A DNA stretch of 64,000 nt from PALSA-660 sp963726435. Its GTDB lineage: Bacteria; Actinomycetota; Coriobacteriia; Anaerosomatales; PALSA-660. Where the stretch lies: NCBI GenBank assembly GCA_963726435.1, contig CAVSCJ010000005.1, positions 123,195-187,194 on the forward strand, written 5' to 3'. The first letter of the stretch is position 1; each line of letters begins with the position of its first letter. This document shows, piece after piece, positions 27,158-36,793 of the stretch. A program made the position numbers and the translations under genes. Under the pieces are notes generated by a model. The model worked only from the letters and a program-made list of their open reading frames with translations, had not been told where the DNA came from and searched no databases.

Positions 27158-29836
27158 ATGGCTCGGAACATCTTGGTCACGGGGGACGTCGTACTCGATC
27201 TCGACGTATACGGCGGACGGCGTCGCACACCGGCGTCGCCCGAGAACAGCGGCATGAGGTCGATCCACAGCCCGGGCGGCGCGATGCTGACCTTCCGCCT
27301 CCTCGATGCGCTGCGCCAGCTGCTCGCTCCCGCCGGACGCGGCGAAACCGGCCATGGTCGTCCCCGATCTCACATTCGGTCTGGAGTCAGACCACGGAGA
27401 AGGCGCTGCGGACGTGGCCGTCCCAGTTCGAGCGGGGAGCCGTCTGGGACCAGTACGAGGGGCGGAAGAGGGGCGAAGCTACGTGGCGCCTCTCGAAGGA
27501 CCTCGGGTACGGACCGGTTCAGAGCGGCGACTACCCGGCGGATCCCGCGCCCGGGCTGGACGCGGCGAGTCCCGACATCCTCGTCATCGACGACGGCGCT
27601 CTGGGATTCGGACTTCAGACGGCCGCCCGCTGCTGGCCGCCAGTGATGGGGGACGCCCGAGAAGGTCACGGGCCCGAATGGATCGTGCTGAAGATGTCGG
27701 CTCCCTTGGGCCGCGGCGACCTGTGGCGGAAGGTGTCCCGGCGCTTCCGTGACAAGCTCGTCGTCATCGTCACCGCCGAGAACCTCCGCCGGGAGGACGC
27801 TCAGGTCGCACGCGGTTCCTCGTGGGAGCGCACCGCGGACGACATCGTCGAGGAGATACGGTCCAACCCCACCATGCGCGAGCTTCGTGAATGCCGCCAC
27901 CTTCTCGTGACGCTTCGCGGCGACGCCGCCGTTTGGCTGGATCAGCCGAGCTCCGGACAGTACACCTGCAAGCTGGTGTTCGATCGCGAACGCGGAGAAG
28001 GCGAGTGGGAGGACGGACAGCCGCAGGGAGACGCCTTCGGCTATCACGCGGTGGTCGCCGCATCGGTCGCCTGGGGGCTGGCTGCCGCCCCCGAAGGCGC
28101 TGCCGACCCCGACCTCGTGGCGTCGCTCAGGGCAGGGCTCTCGGCGTCCCGCTTCCTCCGCGAGCGCGGCCACGGGCCGGTAGGTCAGGGTGAGCCCGGA
28201 TTCCCGTTCGAGCCTGTGGCACGGGAGATCGTTCGGCCGACGCACCGCTACGCTGTGGCGGACGTGCCCTGCCCCGGCACTTCGGGCGCTCCGTCCCGGT
28301 GGACCATCCTGCGCGAGGGCGGCCACTCCGACGTGTTCCCGGGCCCCCTCTTCGGGCCCGCGCGACGTTTCGCGCTCGTCGGCCCCGCGGCGCTCTCGGA
28401 GGTGCCGTGCGCCCGCTTCGGCAAGCTGTTCACGATGGACCGGCGCGAGATCGAGGCGTTGCGCTCTCTCCGGCAGCTCATGCTCGCCTACCGCAAGAGC
28501 GGCCCGCAGAGAGCAACCGCTGTCGATAGCGGTGTTCGGGGCGCCGGGTTCCGGGAAGTCGTTCGGGCTGAAGCAGATCGCGCAGGGCGTCTTCGGTGAA
28601 GACAACGAGGTCCTCGAGTTCAACCTGTCACAGTTCAAAGGACCCGAGGACCTCATCGGTGCGTATCACCAGGTGCGGGACAGCATCCTGGCGGGCAAGA
28701 CGCCCGTGGTGTTCTGGGACGAGTTCGACTCGAGGGACTGCTTCTGGCTGCAGTACCTTCTTGCGCCGATGCAGGACGGGCTCTTCCAGGAAGGGCAGCT
28801 CACACACTCGATCGGCAAGTGCGTGTTCGTCTTCGCGGGCGGAACGAGCAGGGACTTCGCGCACTTCGGTCCTCCGGAGGAGGCTTCGCCGGACGAACCG
28901 GAGCCGCAACGCCGGACCCGGGCGGAGTTCGTGATGGCGAAGGGGCCGGATTTCAAGAGCAGGCTCGCCGGATTTCTGGATGTCCTCGGTCCGAATCCCG
29001 GACAGGTCTACAACGACCAGAAGGCGGCAGCGGCTCTCAACCCGTGGGAAGACGACCCGACCGACGTCGAGTTCCCCGTGAGGCGCGCGGTACTGCTGCG
29101 CGCTCTGCTCGGCCTCGTGAAGGGCGATGAGGGCAAGGCACTCGAGATCGACAGGGGTCTTCTTACCGCGCTACTCGAGATCGGGCACTACCGTCACGGC
29201 GCCCGGTCGATGGAGAAGCTGATCTCACAGATGCGCGACCGGGGCGGCCTGCCTCTGCGGCGCGCCAGCCTGCCGCCGGACGAGCTACTTGCCCTGTACG
29301 TCGATGACGTGGAGCGCTTCAAGGCCCTTGTCCGCCGTCCGCACCGTTTCCTGGCGCAGGCGGAGAGGCTGGCGCCCATATTCCACGCGGATTGGCGGGC
29401 GAGCCTGTCACCCGAGGGACAGCGGAACCCGAACAACGTCCCCTACGAGGAGTTGACGCCCGAGAAGCAGGCGGCGAACGTCGCCGCGGCTGTCCGGATG
29501 CCCGAGATACTCGCCCTCGCCGGGTTCACGCTGGTCGAGGGGGAGGCCACCAAGAGCGAAGAGGCGGATGTGGTCTCGTTCCTCGACGAGCACAAAGAGA
29601 CCCTGGCCGAAGCGGAGCACGACGGATGGGCCGACCAGCAGCGCTTGGAGGGCTGGGCAGCCGGCGGCGTGCGGAACGATGAGGCGCGGATCCACGATCT
29701 CCTGGTCCCCTACGCCGACCTGTCTGAGGAAGAGAAGCAGAAGGACCGCCGGACCGTGGACGACTACACGAAGTACGCGCGCTCGGCGGGGTTCAAGGTC
29801 GTGCCCATGGCTGCCGCCGGTGACAAGACGGCGTGA
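27158..29836 (+). pseudogene. AAA-type ATPase with C-terminal RyR domain, frameshifted in three places
   Basis: One continuous protein of about 890 residues can be traced through four consecutive frame segments. The first is MARNILVTGDVVLDLDVYGG. A sugar-kinase-like N-terminal half follows (DILVIDDGALGFGL). The ATPase core has Walker A GAPGSGKS near 28544 and Walker B VVFWDEFDS near 28712, and a helical region comes after it. A RyR-type domain closes the protein (AEAEHDGWADQQRLEGW, then HDLLVPYADLSEEEKQKDRR). Frame changes lie near 27330, 27412 and 28500. RyR domains in bacteria occur in conflict and nucleotide-signalling loci. The start ATG at 27158 has GGTGGAG upstream. The stop overlaps the SLOG gene start (TGATG), so the two are translationally coupled. 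Confidence 0.72.
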
Positions 29837-31491
29837 TGGAGCCCATCCCCTTCCGCCTCCGCATCGGCGTCACAGGGCATCGCGTGCTGATCGACGAGGA
29901 CGCACTGGCTCGGCAGGTGCGCGACGTCCTCCGAACGCGGCTCTTCGAGCTGTTCGACGAGAAGTCGCGGCGGATCGTCACCTCCTCAAGTCACACTCCC
30001 GTGGCGCTCAGCGTCCTGACCCCGCTCGCCGAGGGAGCCGACCGCCTGATCGCCCGCGAGGTCCTCGCGCTGCCTCTCGGCGCGATCGAGGCGGTGCTGC
30101 CGTTCCCGAAGAAGGACTACGAGGACGACTTCGAGACGGCCGAGTCACGCCGTGAGTTCGAGCGGTTGCTGGCCAGCTCCGTTCGACGATCGGTGCTGGG
30201 GAGGCGGCTCGCGTCGGCGGATGCGACCGGAGCGGAACTGGCGGAGGCCAAGCGGCAGGCGTACGCGGACGTCGGACTCTACACGGTGGACCACAGCGAC
30301 CTGCTCATCGCGTTGTGGGACGGGCAGCCGTCCCGCGGCGAGGGAGGGACAGCCCTGGTCGTCGAGTACGCCAAGGAGATCGGGCGGCCGCTGATCGTCA
30401 TTTCGACCGAGGCGCCCTACGGCGTCACGCTGTCTGCGGGACGGGGCCTGTCCGCGGAGGCCTTCTCCCGCTTGGACGCCTTCAACTCGTTCTCAATCAC
30501 GGAGCCGCAGCAGACCGCCTACGTCGAGAACGCATACCGCGACCTGTTCGGGGAGGAGGAAGCGCCGGGCGTCTGCGACCGGAACAAGGCGGAGATCCGG
30601 AGCCGCCTCCTTCCCGTGTACGTCCGCGCCTCGCTCAGCGCGAAGGGCAACCAGAGGCTCCACGAGCTGACCGGTCGGATGGTGTACGCGTCGTCGCTTC
30701 TGGCTCTGTCGAGCGTCGCCGTCGGCACGCTCTTCCCGGAAGTCGCGCCGTTCGCATTCGCGCTGGAGTTCCTGCTCCTGCTCTTCGTGCTCGCCACGGT
30801 CGTCTTCGCCGACCGGCGCCGAGTCCACGCGCAGTGGATGGAGAATCGCTTCCTCGCCGAGCGGATCCGTTCCGCGGTCTTCTTCGCCGCTTGCGGGTTC
30901 CAGCCGTCGGCCTTGCGAGTGCCGGCGCATCTTGGTCCCATGCGTTCCTCCGGGAAGTGGATGCTGGCGGCCTTCGACGAGGCGTGGGACGGGTTGCCAC
31001 TGGCGAGGCAACGAGATGACGACTCCCAGAAGCTCGCGGCGTTCGTGCGCGAGCACTGGATCGAGGACCAGCTGCGCTACCACGAGTCGAAATCGCGCGC
31101 GGCGGGAGTGATCAGCCGTCGGCTCGAGGCGGGAGGCATGCTCGTCTTCGCCGTGGCGCTTCTCGCGCCCGCCGCCCACCTGATCCTCTTCCGCCCGGGG
31201 CTCGGACTCGAGGTGAGGTGGCTCGAGGTACTGCTGACCATCGCCGCGATCATCCTGCCCGCTCTCGGCGCCGCGCTCGAGGGCATTCGCTCGCACGGCG
31301 AGTACTCGCGCATCGCGAAACGCAGCGAGAACGTGGCCGACGCGCTGCGGGAGTTCGACCAACGGATCCGTCAGGTGCGCGACCTGCGCGGCCTGCGCGA
31401 CCTGATGTGCGAGATCGAGGAACTGATGCTCGTCGAGGCGGCGGACTGGCTGGCCCTCATGCGGTTCGCGAAGCTGGAGACGGTGGCCTAG
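29836..31491 (+). CDS. SLOG-domain protein with four C-terminal membrane helices
   Basis: This 552-residue protein has an N-terminal Rossmann-like SLOG domain (FRLRIGVTGHRVLIDEDALA, PLAEGADRLIAREVLAL, SDLLIALWDGQPSRGEGGT, residues about 8-210), a fold that binds or processes nucleotide-derived ligands. Two pairs of membrane helices follow: MVYASSLLALSSVAV with FALEFLLLLFVLATVVF, and MLVFAVALLAPAAHLIL with VLLTIAAIILPALGAAL. This matches the SLOG-associated membrane effector layout described for prokaryotic conflict systems, where ligand sensing is thought to open or disrupt the membrane. It is coupled to the RyR ATPase upstream and is tail-to-tail with the TIR gene, one base apart. Confidence 0.78.
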   Translation: MEPIPFRLRIGVTGHRVLIDEDALARQVRDVLRTRLFELFDEKSRRIVTSSSHTPVALSVLTPLAEGADRLIAREVLALPLGAIEAVLPFPKKDYEDDFETAESRREFERLLASSVRRSVLGRRLASADATGAELAEAKRQAYADVGLYTVDHSDLLIALWDGQPSRGEGGTALVVEYAKEIGRPLIVISTEAPYGVTLSAGRGLSAEAFSRLDAFNSFSITEPQQTAYVENAYRDLFGEEEAPGVCDRNKAEIRSRLLPVYVRASLSAKGNQRLHELTGRMVYASSLLALSSVAVGTLFPEVAPFAFALEFLLLLFVLATVVFADRRRVHAQWMENRFLAERIRSAVFFAACGFQPSALRVPAHLGPMRSSGKWMLAAFDEAWDGLPLARQRDDDSQKLAAFVREHWIEDQLRYHESKSRAAGVISRRLEAGGMLVFAVALLAPAAHLILFRPGLGLEVRWLEVLLTIAAIILPALGAALEGIRSHGEYSRIAKRSENVADALREFDQRIRQVRDLRGLRDLMCEIEELMLVEAADWLALMRFAKLETVA

Positions 31492-31492
31492 G

Positions 31493-33154
31493 CTACTTCG
31501 AAGGCAGGGCTTGGACGGCGAAGAGGGAGGCCGTCTGTCCCCCGACGTAGGCGACGCCGCCGTCCAGGGTGGTCTGCGTGATCAGAGGATCTCCGACGAC
31601 GCACTTGAATCGCTGCTCGCCGGTCTTCGCGTCGAGCCCGTAGACCGACGAGTCCTGACTGCCGAAGCACACCATCCCCTGGCTCACGGCGGGCGGGGCG
31701 ATCGGCTCTTGGGCCTGGAACGTCCAGATCTGCTTGCCGGTCGCAGCGTCGAGCGCCACGAGCGAGTTCCCCGCCCCCGGGAAGCACACGATGCCGTCGC
31801 CCGCGGCGGGTGACGGAAGCACCATCTCCTCCTTGCCGCCCCACGCCTCGATCTCGGCCGACCAGCGCTGCTTGCCGGTCTTCAGATCCAGGGCCGACAG
31901 CGTGCTGTCCGTCCGGAAGTACGCGACCCCGGCGTCGATGCATGGGAGGCCATCGAACTCCGCGCTGAGGTCCTTGCGCCACAACAGCTGGCCGGTAGAG
32001 GCGTTGACGGCACCGACGTACTGGCTGTAGCTGGCGAAGACCACCACTCCGTCGGAGAGGCGGGCATGGGGAGGCACGTCCTTCGCGCCCGCCATCAGCG
32101 TCCACCGCTGCTGTCCGGTCGCGACGTCGAAGGCTCGCAGCATCCCGTCCGCGCTGCCGAACACCACAAGACCGGACGCTGAGACCGGTTCGGACAGCTG
32201 CGGGGTCGTGTTGGACGGCGGCATCTCGACCTTGGTCTTCCACAGCGGCTTGCCCGTGTCGGCGTCCAGCGCGTAGAGGTACTTGTTCTCGGCCGTGACC
32301 AGGACGGTGGTCCCGGAGATCGCCGGCGAGCCCTCGACGTCGCCACCCATCTGCACGGCCCACTTCTGCTGGCCGGTCTTCAGATCCACGGCGACAGCCG
32401 AGTGGCTCACGTTCCCCGTGTAGACGGCTCCGTCAGCCACAAGGGGCGCGCCATAGAAGGACGCGTCGGTCTGGAAGCTCCACTTGATCTGTCCCGGCGC
32501 CGTCGCGACCGAGGGGTTGGCCTTGACCTCCGGGGCGGCTCCCGCATCGACCGTCGGGCCGGCGTTGATCCCGGGCCCTTGGGGTGTGGTCACCGCCTGC
32601 AGCTGGCTGATCAACTGGAAGATACCGAATGCGACCACGGCGAGCACCGCGACGAGCAGCAGGCTCGCGACGGCGAGGAGCGAAGGGGAGCGCTTGCGCA
32701 GCCTGCCCACGAGGCCGAGACGCTTCTTGCCGCCCACCTCCGGCAACTCCTCAACGGCTCCGAGCAGGGCGGCGAGGCTGTCGCGGAGCGCGTCGGCGTG
32801 CCGGTCGATAGGCCCGGGAAACGCGTCCACCCACTGCTGCAGCCGCAGCAGGTATGCGAGCGACCGGGCGGGCTGCACGTCCTCGACCCGTATGGGCAAG
32901 ATGGCCTTGTGCGCGTCGAAGGCGGCGCTGACCTCGTTGGCCACATGTCCCGAATCGTTGGCGGCTTGCGAGACGAGGATGACCATCGCCCGGGACTCTT
33001 CTATGGCCGACATGATCTGCTCCGGGTACGTGCGAGGCCCCTTCACATCGTCAGGGGCCATCCAGCATGAGTACCCCTCAGCCTCGAGGTAGGCGCGAAG
33101 CGCCCTGGCCACGTCGTTGTCCTCGCTGCTGTAGCTGATGAAGATGTCGGCCAT
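31493..33154 (-). CDS. TIR domain protein with TM helix and extracytoplasmic PQQ-type beta-propeller
   Basis: Residues 1-130 form a TIR domain (ADIFISYSSEDNDVARALRA, MVILVSQAANDSGHVANEV). E74 sits at the position of the NADase glutamate of SARM1-type TIRs. A membrane helix follows at about 158-179, then a linker and a PQQ-like propeller of seven or so blades (repeats such as VYTGNVSHSAVAVDLKTGQQ, LYALDADTGKPLWKTKVEM, VYGLDAKTGEQRFKCVVG). The topology puts TIR inside and the propeller outside, as in a transmembrane sensor. It converges on the SLOG gene with a 1-bp gap, suggesting one functional island. NADase activity is possible but not shown. Confidence 0.85.
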   Translation of the reverse strand: MADIFISYSSEDNDVARALRAYLEAEGYSCWMAPDDVKGPRTYPEQIMSAIEESRAMVILVSQAANDSGHVANEVSAAFDAHKAILPIRVEDVQPARSLAYLLRLQQWVDAFPGPIDRHADALRDSLAALLGAVEELPEVGGKKRLGLVGRLRKRSPSLLAVASLLLVAVLAVVAFGIFQLISQLQAVTTPQGPGINAGPTVDAGAAPEVKANPSVATAPGQIKWSFQTDASFYGAPLVADGAVYTGNVSHSAVAVDLKTGQQKWAVQMGGDVEGSPAISGTTVLVTAENKYLYALDADTGKPLWKTKVEMPPSNTTPQLSEPVSASGLVVFGSADGMLRAFDVATGQQRWTLMAGAKDVPPHARLSDGVVVFASYSQYVGAVNASTGQLLWRKDLSAEFDGLPCIDAGVAYFRTDSTLSALDLKTGKQRWSAEIEAWGGKEEMVLPSPAAGDGIVCFPGAGNSLVALDAATGKQIWTFQAQEPIAPPAVSQGMVCFGSQDSSVYGLDAKTGEQRFKCVVGDPLITQTTLDGGVAYVGGQTASLFAVQALPSK

Positions 33155-33237
33155 GTGCTACTCCCGGTAGTCTCCGACCTTGCGTGTGCGACCAGATTAC
33201 GCCGTCGGGCCGCGATCGGCAGCAGGAACGCACCCGC

Positions 33238-35118
33238 CTACACGACGCCGGCGTCCTGCGTGGCGAACTGCGTCCGGTACAGCTCGGCGTAGAGTCCGCC
33301 GGCCGCGAGCAACTCGTCGTGGCGGCCGGCCTGCACGATGCGTCCCGCATCGAGCACGAGGATGCGATCGGCATCGTGGACGGTCGAGAGCCGATGCGCG
33401 ATGACGAGCGACGTGCGGCCTGAGAGGGCGTTCTTCAGGGCGATCTGCACCGCGCGCTCGGATTCGGAGTCCAAGTGCGCTGTGGCCTCATCTAGCACCA
33501 CGATGTCGGGCGCCTTCAGAAGCAGCCTCGCGATCGCGACACGTTGCTTCTCCCCACCCGAGAGGCGGTAGCCGCGGTCACCCACGAGGGTGTCCAGCCC
33601 TTGCGGCAGCGATTCGACGAGCCTGAGGACCTGCGCGGCTTCCACAGCGGCGAGCAGTTCCTCCTCGGTGGCGTCGGGCTTCGCGAACAGCAGGTTGGCG
33701 CGCATGGTGTCGTGGAACATGTGCGCATCTTGCGTGACGACCCCGACCGCATCGTGGAGGGACTCGAGCGTGAGGTCGCGCAGGTCCGTTCCCCCGATCC
33801 TCACGCTGCCCGAGACCGGGTCGTACAGGCGAGGCACGAGCTGGCTGATCGTGGTCTTGCCCGCGCCCGAAGGACCGACCAGCGCCACCAGCTGACCGGG
33901 CTCTATCGAGAAGGTCACGTCATGCAGCACGCCCTCGTCCTGCGCGAGACGTTCGCCGATCGAGATCGACTCCAGTGACTCGATGGAGACCTCGCTCGCG
34001 CTCGGGTAGGCGAAGCTGACGCGGTCGAACTCCACCCTGAGCGGGCCCCGGACCAGCGCCACGGCGTCCGGCTTCTCTTGGATCATCGGCTGCAGGTCGA
34101 GAAGCTCGAACACGCGGTCGAACGAGACGAGTGCCGACATCACGTCGACGTTGACGTTGGACAGCGCCGTTATGGGCCCGTAGAGCCGGGCCAGATAGGC
34201 CGTGAGCGCCACGAGAGTGCCGATATCGAGCGCGCCGCGCACCGAGAGCAGACCGCCCCACCCGTAGACGAGCGCCGTCGCCAGCGAAGCGGTCAGCGTC
34301 AGGGCAACGAAGAAGATCCTTGCGTACATCCCTCGAGCGATGGCGATATCGCGGACGCGCCCCGCACGCGCCCGGAACGTCCGATCCTCGTCACCGGGGC
34401 GCCCGAACAGCTTGACCAGCAGCGCCCCCGCGACGTTGAAGCGCTCGACCATGGTGGTGTTCATCTGGGCCGCGAGCTCGTAGCTCTCACGCATGATCGA
34501 CTCGAGTCTGCGGCCCATCCACCTCGCGGGGATGAGGAAGGCGGGCAGCAGCAGGAGCGCCACGAGGGTGAGCTGCCAAGACAGCACGAACATGACGGCG
34601 AGCACCAGCGCCACGCTGATGAGGTTGCCGACCACCGTGGACAGGACATCGGTGAACGCTTCCTGAGCACCCTGCACGTCGTTGTTGAGCCTGCTGACGA
34701 GGGAGCCGGTCTGAGTCCGCACGAAGAACGCGAGCGGCATGCGCTGCACGTGGGAGAAGAGCTGTGACCGCATGTCGTAGACGAGCCCCTCGCCTATGCG
34801 CGAGGACACGTACCGCTGGACCAGTGACAGCGCCCCGTCCGCCACGGCGAGGCCCGCAACCAGCAGGGCCAGTCCGACGATGAGGTCCGCCCGATGCGCG
34901 AGGATGCCCTCGTTGATGATCTGGCGGTAGATCAGCGGGTTCACCACGCCCACGACGGCGTCGACCACGACGACCACGAAGAAGGCTGCGAGCAGTCCCG
35001 TGTACGGGCGGACGAACGCCATGATCCGCCGCGTGGTGCCCGGCTTGACCTTCGTCGCGTTCCTCGACGGATCGCGCCGCAGCGAACGCAGGATCGCGCC
35101 GGGGTGCGGCGCAGCCAT
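33238..35118 (-). CDS. ABC exporter, fused permease and ATPase
   Basis: This 626-residue half-transporter has a six-helix exporter domain (about 30-330; SQLFSHVQRMPLAFFVRTQT). An ATPase follows, with Walker A GPSGAGKT, signature LSGGEKQRVAIARLL and Walker B IVVLDEATAHLD. It is likely to act as a homodimer exporting lipids or drugs. The real start is the ATG at 35116-35118. It overlaps the stop of the MarR regulator by 1 nt, and upstream open frame is a shadow. The pair marR-exporter suggests a ligand-inducible resistance operon. Confidence 0.92.
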   Translation of the reverse strand: MAAPHPGAILRSLRRDPSRNATKVKPGTTRRIMAFVRPYTGLLAAFFVVVVVDAVVGVVNPLIYRQIINEGILAHRADLIVGLALLVAGLAVADGALSLVQRYVSSRIGEGLVYDMRSQLFSHVQRMPLAFFVRTQTGSLVSRLNNDVQGAQEAFTDVLSTVVGNLISVALVLAVMFVLSWQLTLVALLLLPAFLIPARWMGRRLESIMRESYELAAQMNTTMVERFNVAGALLVKLFGRPGDEDRTFRARAGRVRDIAIARGMYARIFFVALTLTASLATALVYGWGGLLSVRGALDIGTLVALTAYLARLYGPITALSNVNVDVMSALVSFDRVFELLDLQPMIQEKPDAVALVRGPLRVEFDRVSFAYPSASEVSIESLESISIGERLAQDEGVLHDVTFSIEPGQLVALVGPSGAGKTTISQLVPRLYDPVSGSVRIGGTDLRDLTLESLHDAVGVVTQDAHMFHDTMRANLLFAKPDATEEELLAAVEAAQVLRLVESLPQGLDTLVGDRGYRLSGGEKQRVAIARLLLKAPDIVVLDEATAHLDSESERAVQIALKNALSGRTSLVIAHRLSTVHDADRILVLDAGRIVQAGRHDELLAAGGLYAELYRTQFATQDAGVV

Positions 35119-35576
35119 CAGGCCGCCCCGCCTTCGCCGACGTCCGGCGCGTTCAGCGCCTCGAGCAGTTCGTGCAGTCGAGCCAGCTGCGGCTCGTCCA
35201 ACTTGCCGAACAGCGCCTCGGCGCTCGCGCGCCGCGCCTCGACCACCCTGTCGAGCAGAGAGACGCCCGCGGGGGTCAGGCTCACCAGGACCGAGCGCCG
35301 GTCGCCGCGATCGGATTCCCGAACGGCGAGGCCGGCCTCCTCCAGGATGTCCATCATCGAGGTCGCCGAGCGCGGCACGATCTCGAGTCGCGCCGCCAGG
35401 TCGCCGATGCGCATCGGGCCCTTCTCGCGCCCGAGCACGCGCAGCACGCGCGCCTGCGCGAACGTGAGCCCGAACGGGGCGAGCTCCTTCGCGGCGCCAC
35501 GCCGCATGCGCCAGAAGGCGCGTGTGAACTGCTCTGCGACTTGGGAGATGGCGTCTGCGCCATTCGGCTTCGCCAT
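35118..35576 (-). CDS. MarR-family transcriptional regulator
   Basis: This 152-residue winged-helix regulator has LTFAQARVLRVLGREKGPMR as helix region and EIVPRSATSMMDILEEAGLA as recognition helix. The wing GDRRSVLVSLTPAG follows. It is the first gene of a two-gene operon with the ABC exporter and would repress it until a ligand binds. An AT-rich stretch (35630-35650), unusual for this genome, lies about 60 bp upstream and is the likely promoter/operator region. Confidence 0.9.
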   Translation of the reverse strand: MAKPNGADAISQVAEQFTRAFWRMRRGAAKELAPFGLTFAQARVLRVLGREKGPMRIGDLAARLEIVPRSATSMMDILEEAGLAVRESDRGDRRSVLVSLTPAGVSLLDRVVEARRASAEALFGKLDEPQLARLHELLEALNAPDVGEGGAA

Positions 35577-35708
35577 GTGGGCTCCTCACGACGGCGGATG
35601 CCTGCGAATACTTCGCTTCCATCTTATTGAGTGCGATGATATATCCGCAAGAACGGAGCGTCGAACGGCGCGCGACGACGAGCGCACATCGAAGGTCGTG
35701 CGGGGGCG

Positions 35709-36240
35709 CTACGAAGCGTTGCGGATGTCCTTCGACGCAGGGCCGTAGATGACGTCGCCGTGGCGACCGTAGCGCGAACCGTGGCACGGGCAGTCGACGG
35801 TTCCCTCTGCCGTGTTCCACTTCGTCTCGCAGCCCAGATGCGTACAGGTTCCACCTGCCACGGAGTCCTCATGCGCCTTGCCTCGGCGCGACGTCAGATG
35901 ACCTCCGGCGAACTCCCGGCCCACGATGGCGTTCTCCTTGGCGAGCACCACCGACTCGTCGAGACCCGGGACGCGCGAGGGCAAGACCACGTGAGCCACG
36001 GGGTGTGCCCGTCCTTCGACCGCGTCTGCGATGACGCCGGACGCCACGACGCCCTTCGTCATGCCCCAGCCAGCGAACCCGGCGGCCGTAGACAGGCTCC
36101 GCCGAGAGGCGCCTCGCCTATGAACTGCAGGCCGTCCGGCGTCTCGTGATCGTGCGCCGACCAGTGGCGGACGACCCGGCACTCACCCAGCAGTGCGGTC
36201 ACCGACGCCCCGAGGTCCGCGTAGGCCCCGAGATCAGTTC
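35709..36240 (-). pseudogene. C-terminal fragment of a Rieske-containing FAD oxidoreductase
   Basis: Only the end of a DAO-type FAD oxidoreductase remains. HWSAHDHETPDGLQFIGEA lies in one frame, then FAGWGMTKGVVASGVIADAV in the next. A Rieske [2Fe-2S] domain follows, with both ligand pairs (GTCTHLGCETKW and DCPCHGSRYGRHG). The frame shifts near 36095. The coding sequence stops abruptly at the end of the DUF488 gene near 36236, so the roughly 300-residue FAD domain is missing. This looks like a deletion that joined the fragment to the DUF488 gene. Confidence 0.75.
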
Positions 36241-36764
36241 GAGAGCGGCAGCGGATAGGTGAGGCGATCGCCGTCCGCCTGAGCGAAAGCGGTCAGGAGG
36301 TGTGGACGCGCGGAGCCGGAGCCGATGATGTCGCTCACGGCGATCCCGCGCACGATCAGCGCGTCTCCGATCAGGGACCGGTGGCAGCGCCAGGGCACGG
36401 CTTCCGCGCACATGACTGCCAAGACGCTCCGACTCGCTTCGAGCACAAGGTGCTCCATCGCAACGCCGAACTCGGGCGTCTGCATGTAGTCGGCATACCC
36501 TCGGAAGGCGTCGTTGTGCCAGCCGAGATTGGGTGAATCGGCTGTCGTGTGACGAAAGCCGCCGAGCCCCGGCATGTGCTCGTACGCGATGCCGGCATCG
36601 GACAGCCAATCGGGCATCACCGAGATGTCGAACTGAGGATTGTGACGCGAGCGAGGGATCGTCCTCACGTCCGCGATGCGTGTGATCCCAAACTCCCCGA
36701 GCAGTGCGACGAACGCGTCGGCAGACCGCGTGGAATGCCCGATGGTGTGAACGAGAAGGCTCAC
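36234..36764 (-). CDS. DUF488 domain protein
   Basis: This 176-residue protein opens VSLLVHTIGHSTRSADAFVA. It carries the DUF488 hallmarks GITRIADVRTIPRSRHNPQF, PGLGGF, AFRGYADYM and the cysteine/arginine block LAVMCAEAVPWRCHRSLI. The biochemical role is unknown, and a nucleic-acid or nucleotide link has been suggested for the family. The GTG at 36764 is the only start near the beginning of homology. The 3' end runs into the Rieske fragment. Confidence 0.85.
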   Translation of the reverse strand: MSLLVHTIGHSTRSADAFVALLGEFGITRIADVRTIPRSRHNPQFDISVMPDWLSDAGIAYEHMPGLGGFRHTTADSPNLGWHNDAFRGYADYMQTPEFGVAMEHLVLEASRSVLAVMCAEAVPWRCHRSLIGDALIVRGIAVSDIIGSGSARPHLLTAFAQADGDRLTYPLPLSN

Positions 36765-36793
36765 GTCATTCCGCCCGCTTGACCGGTGAGATG

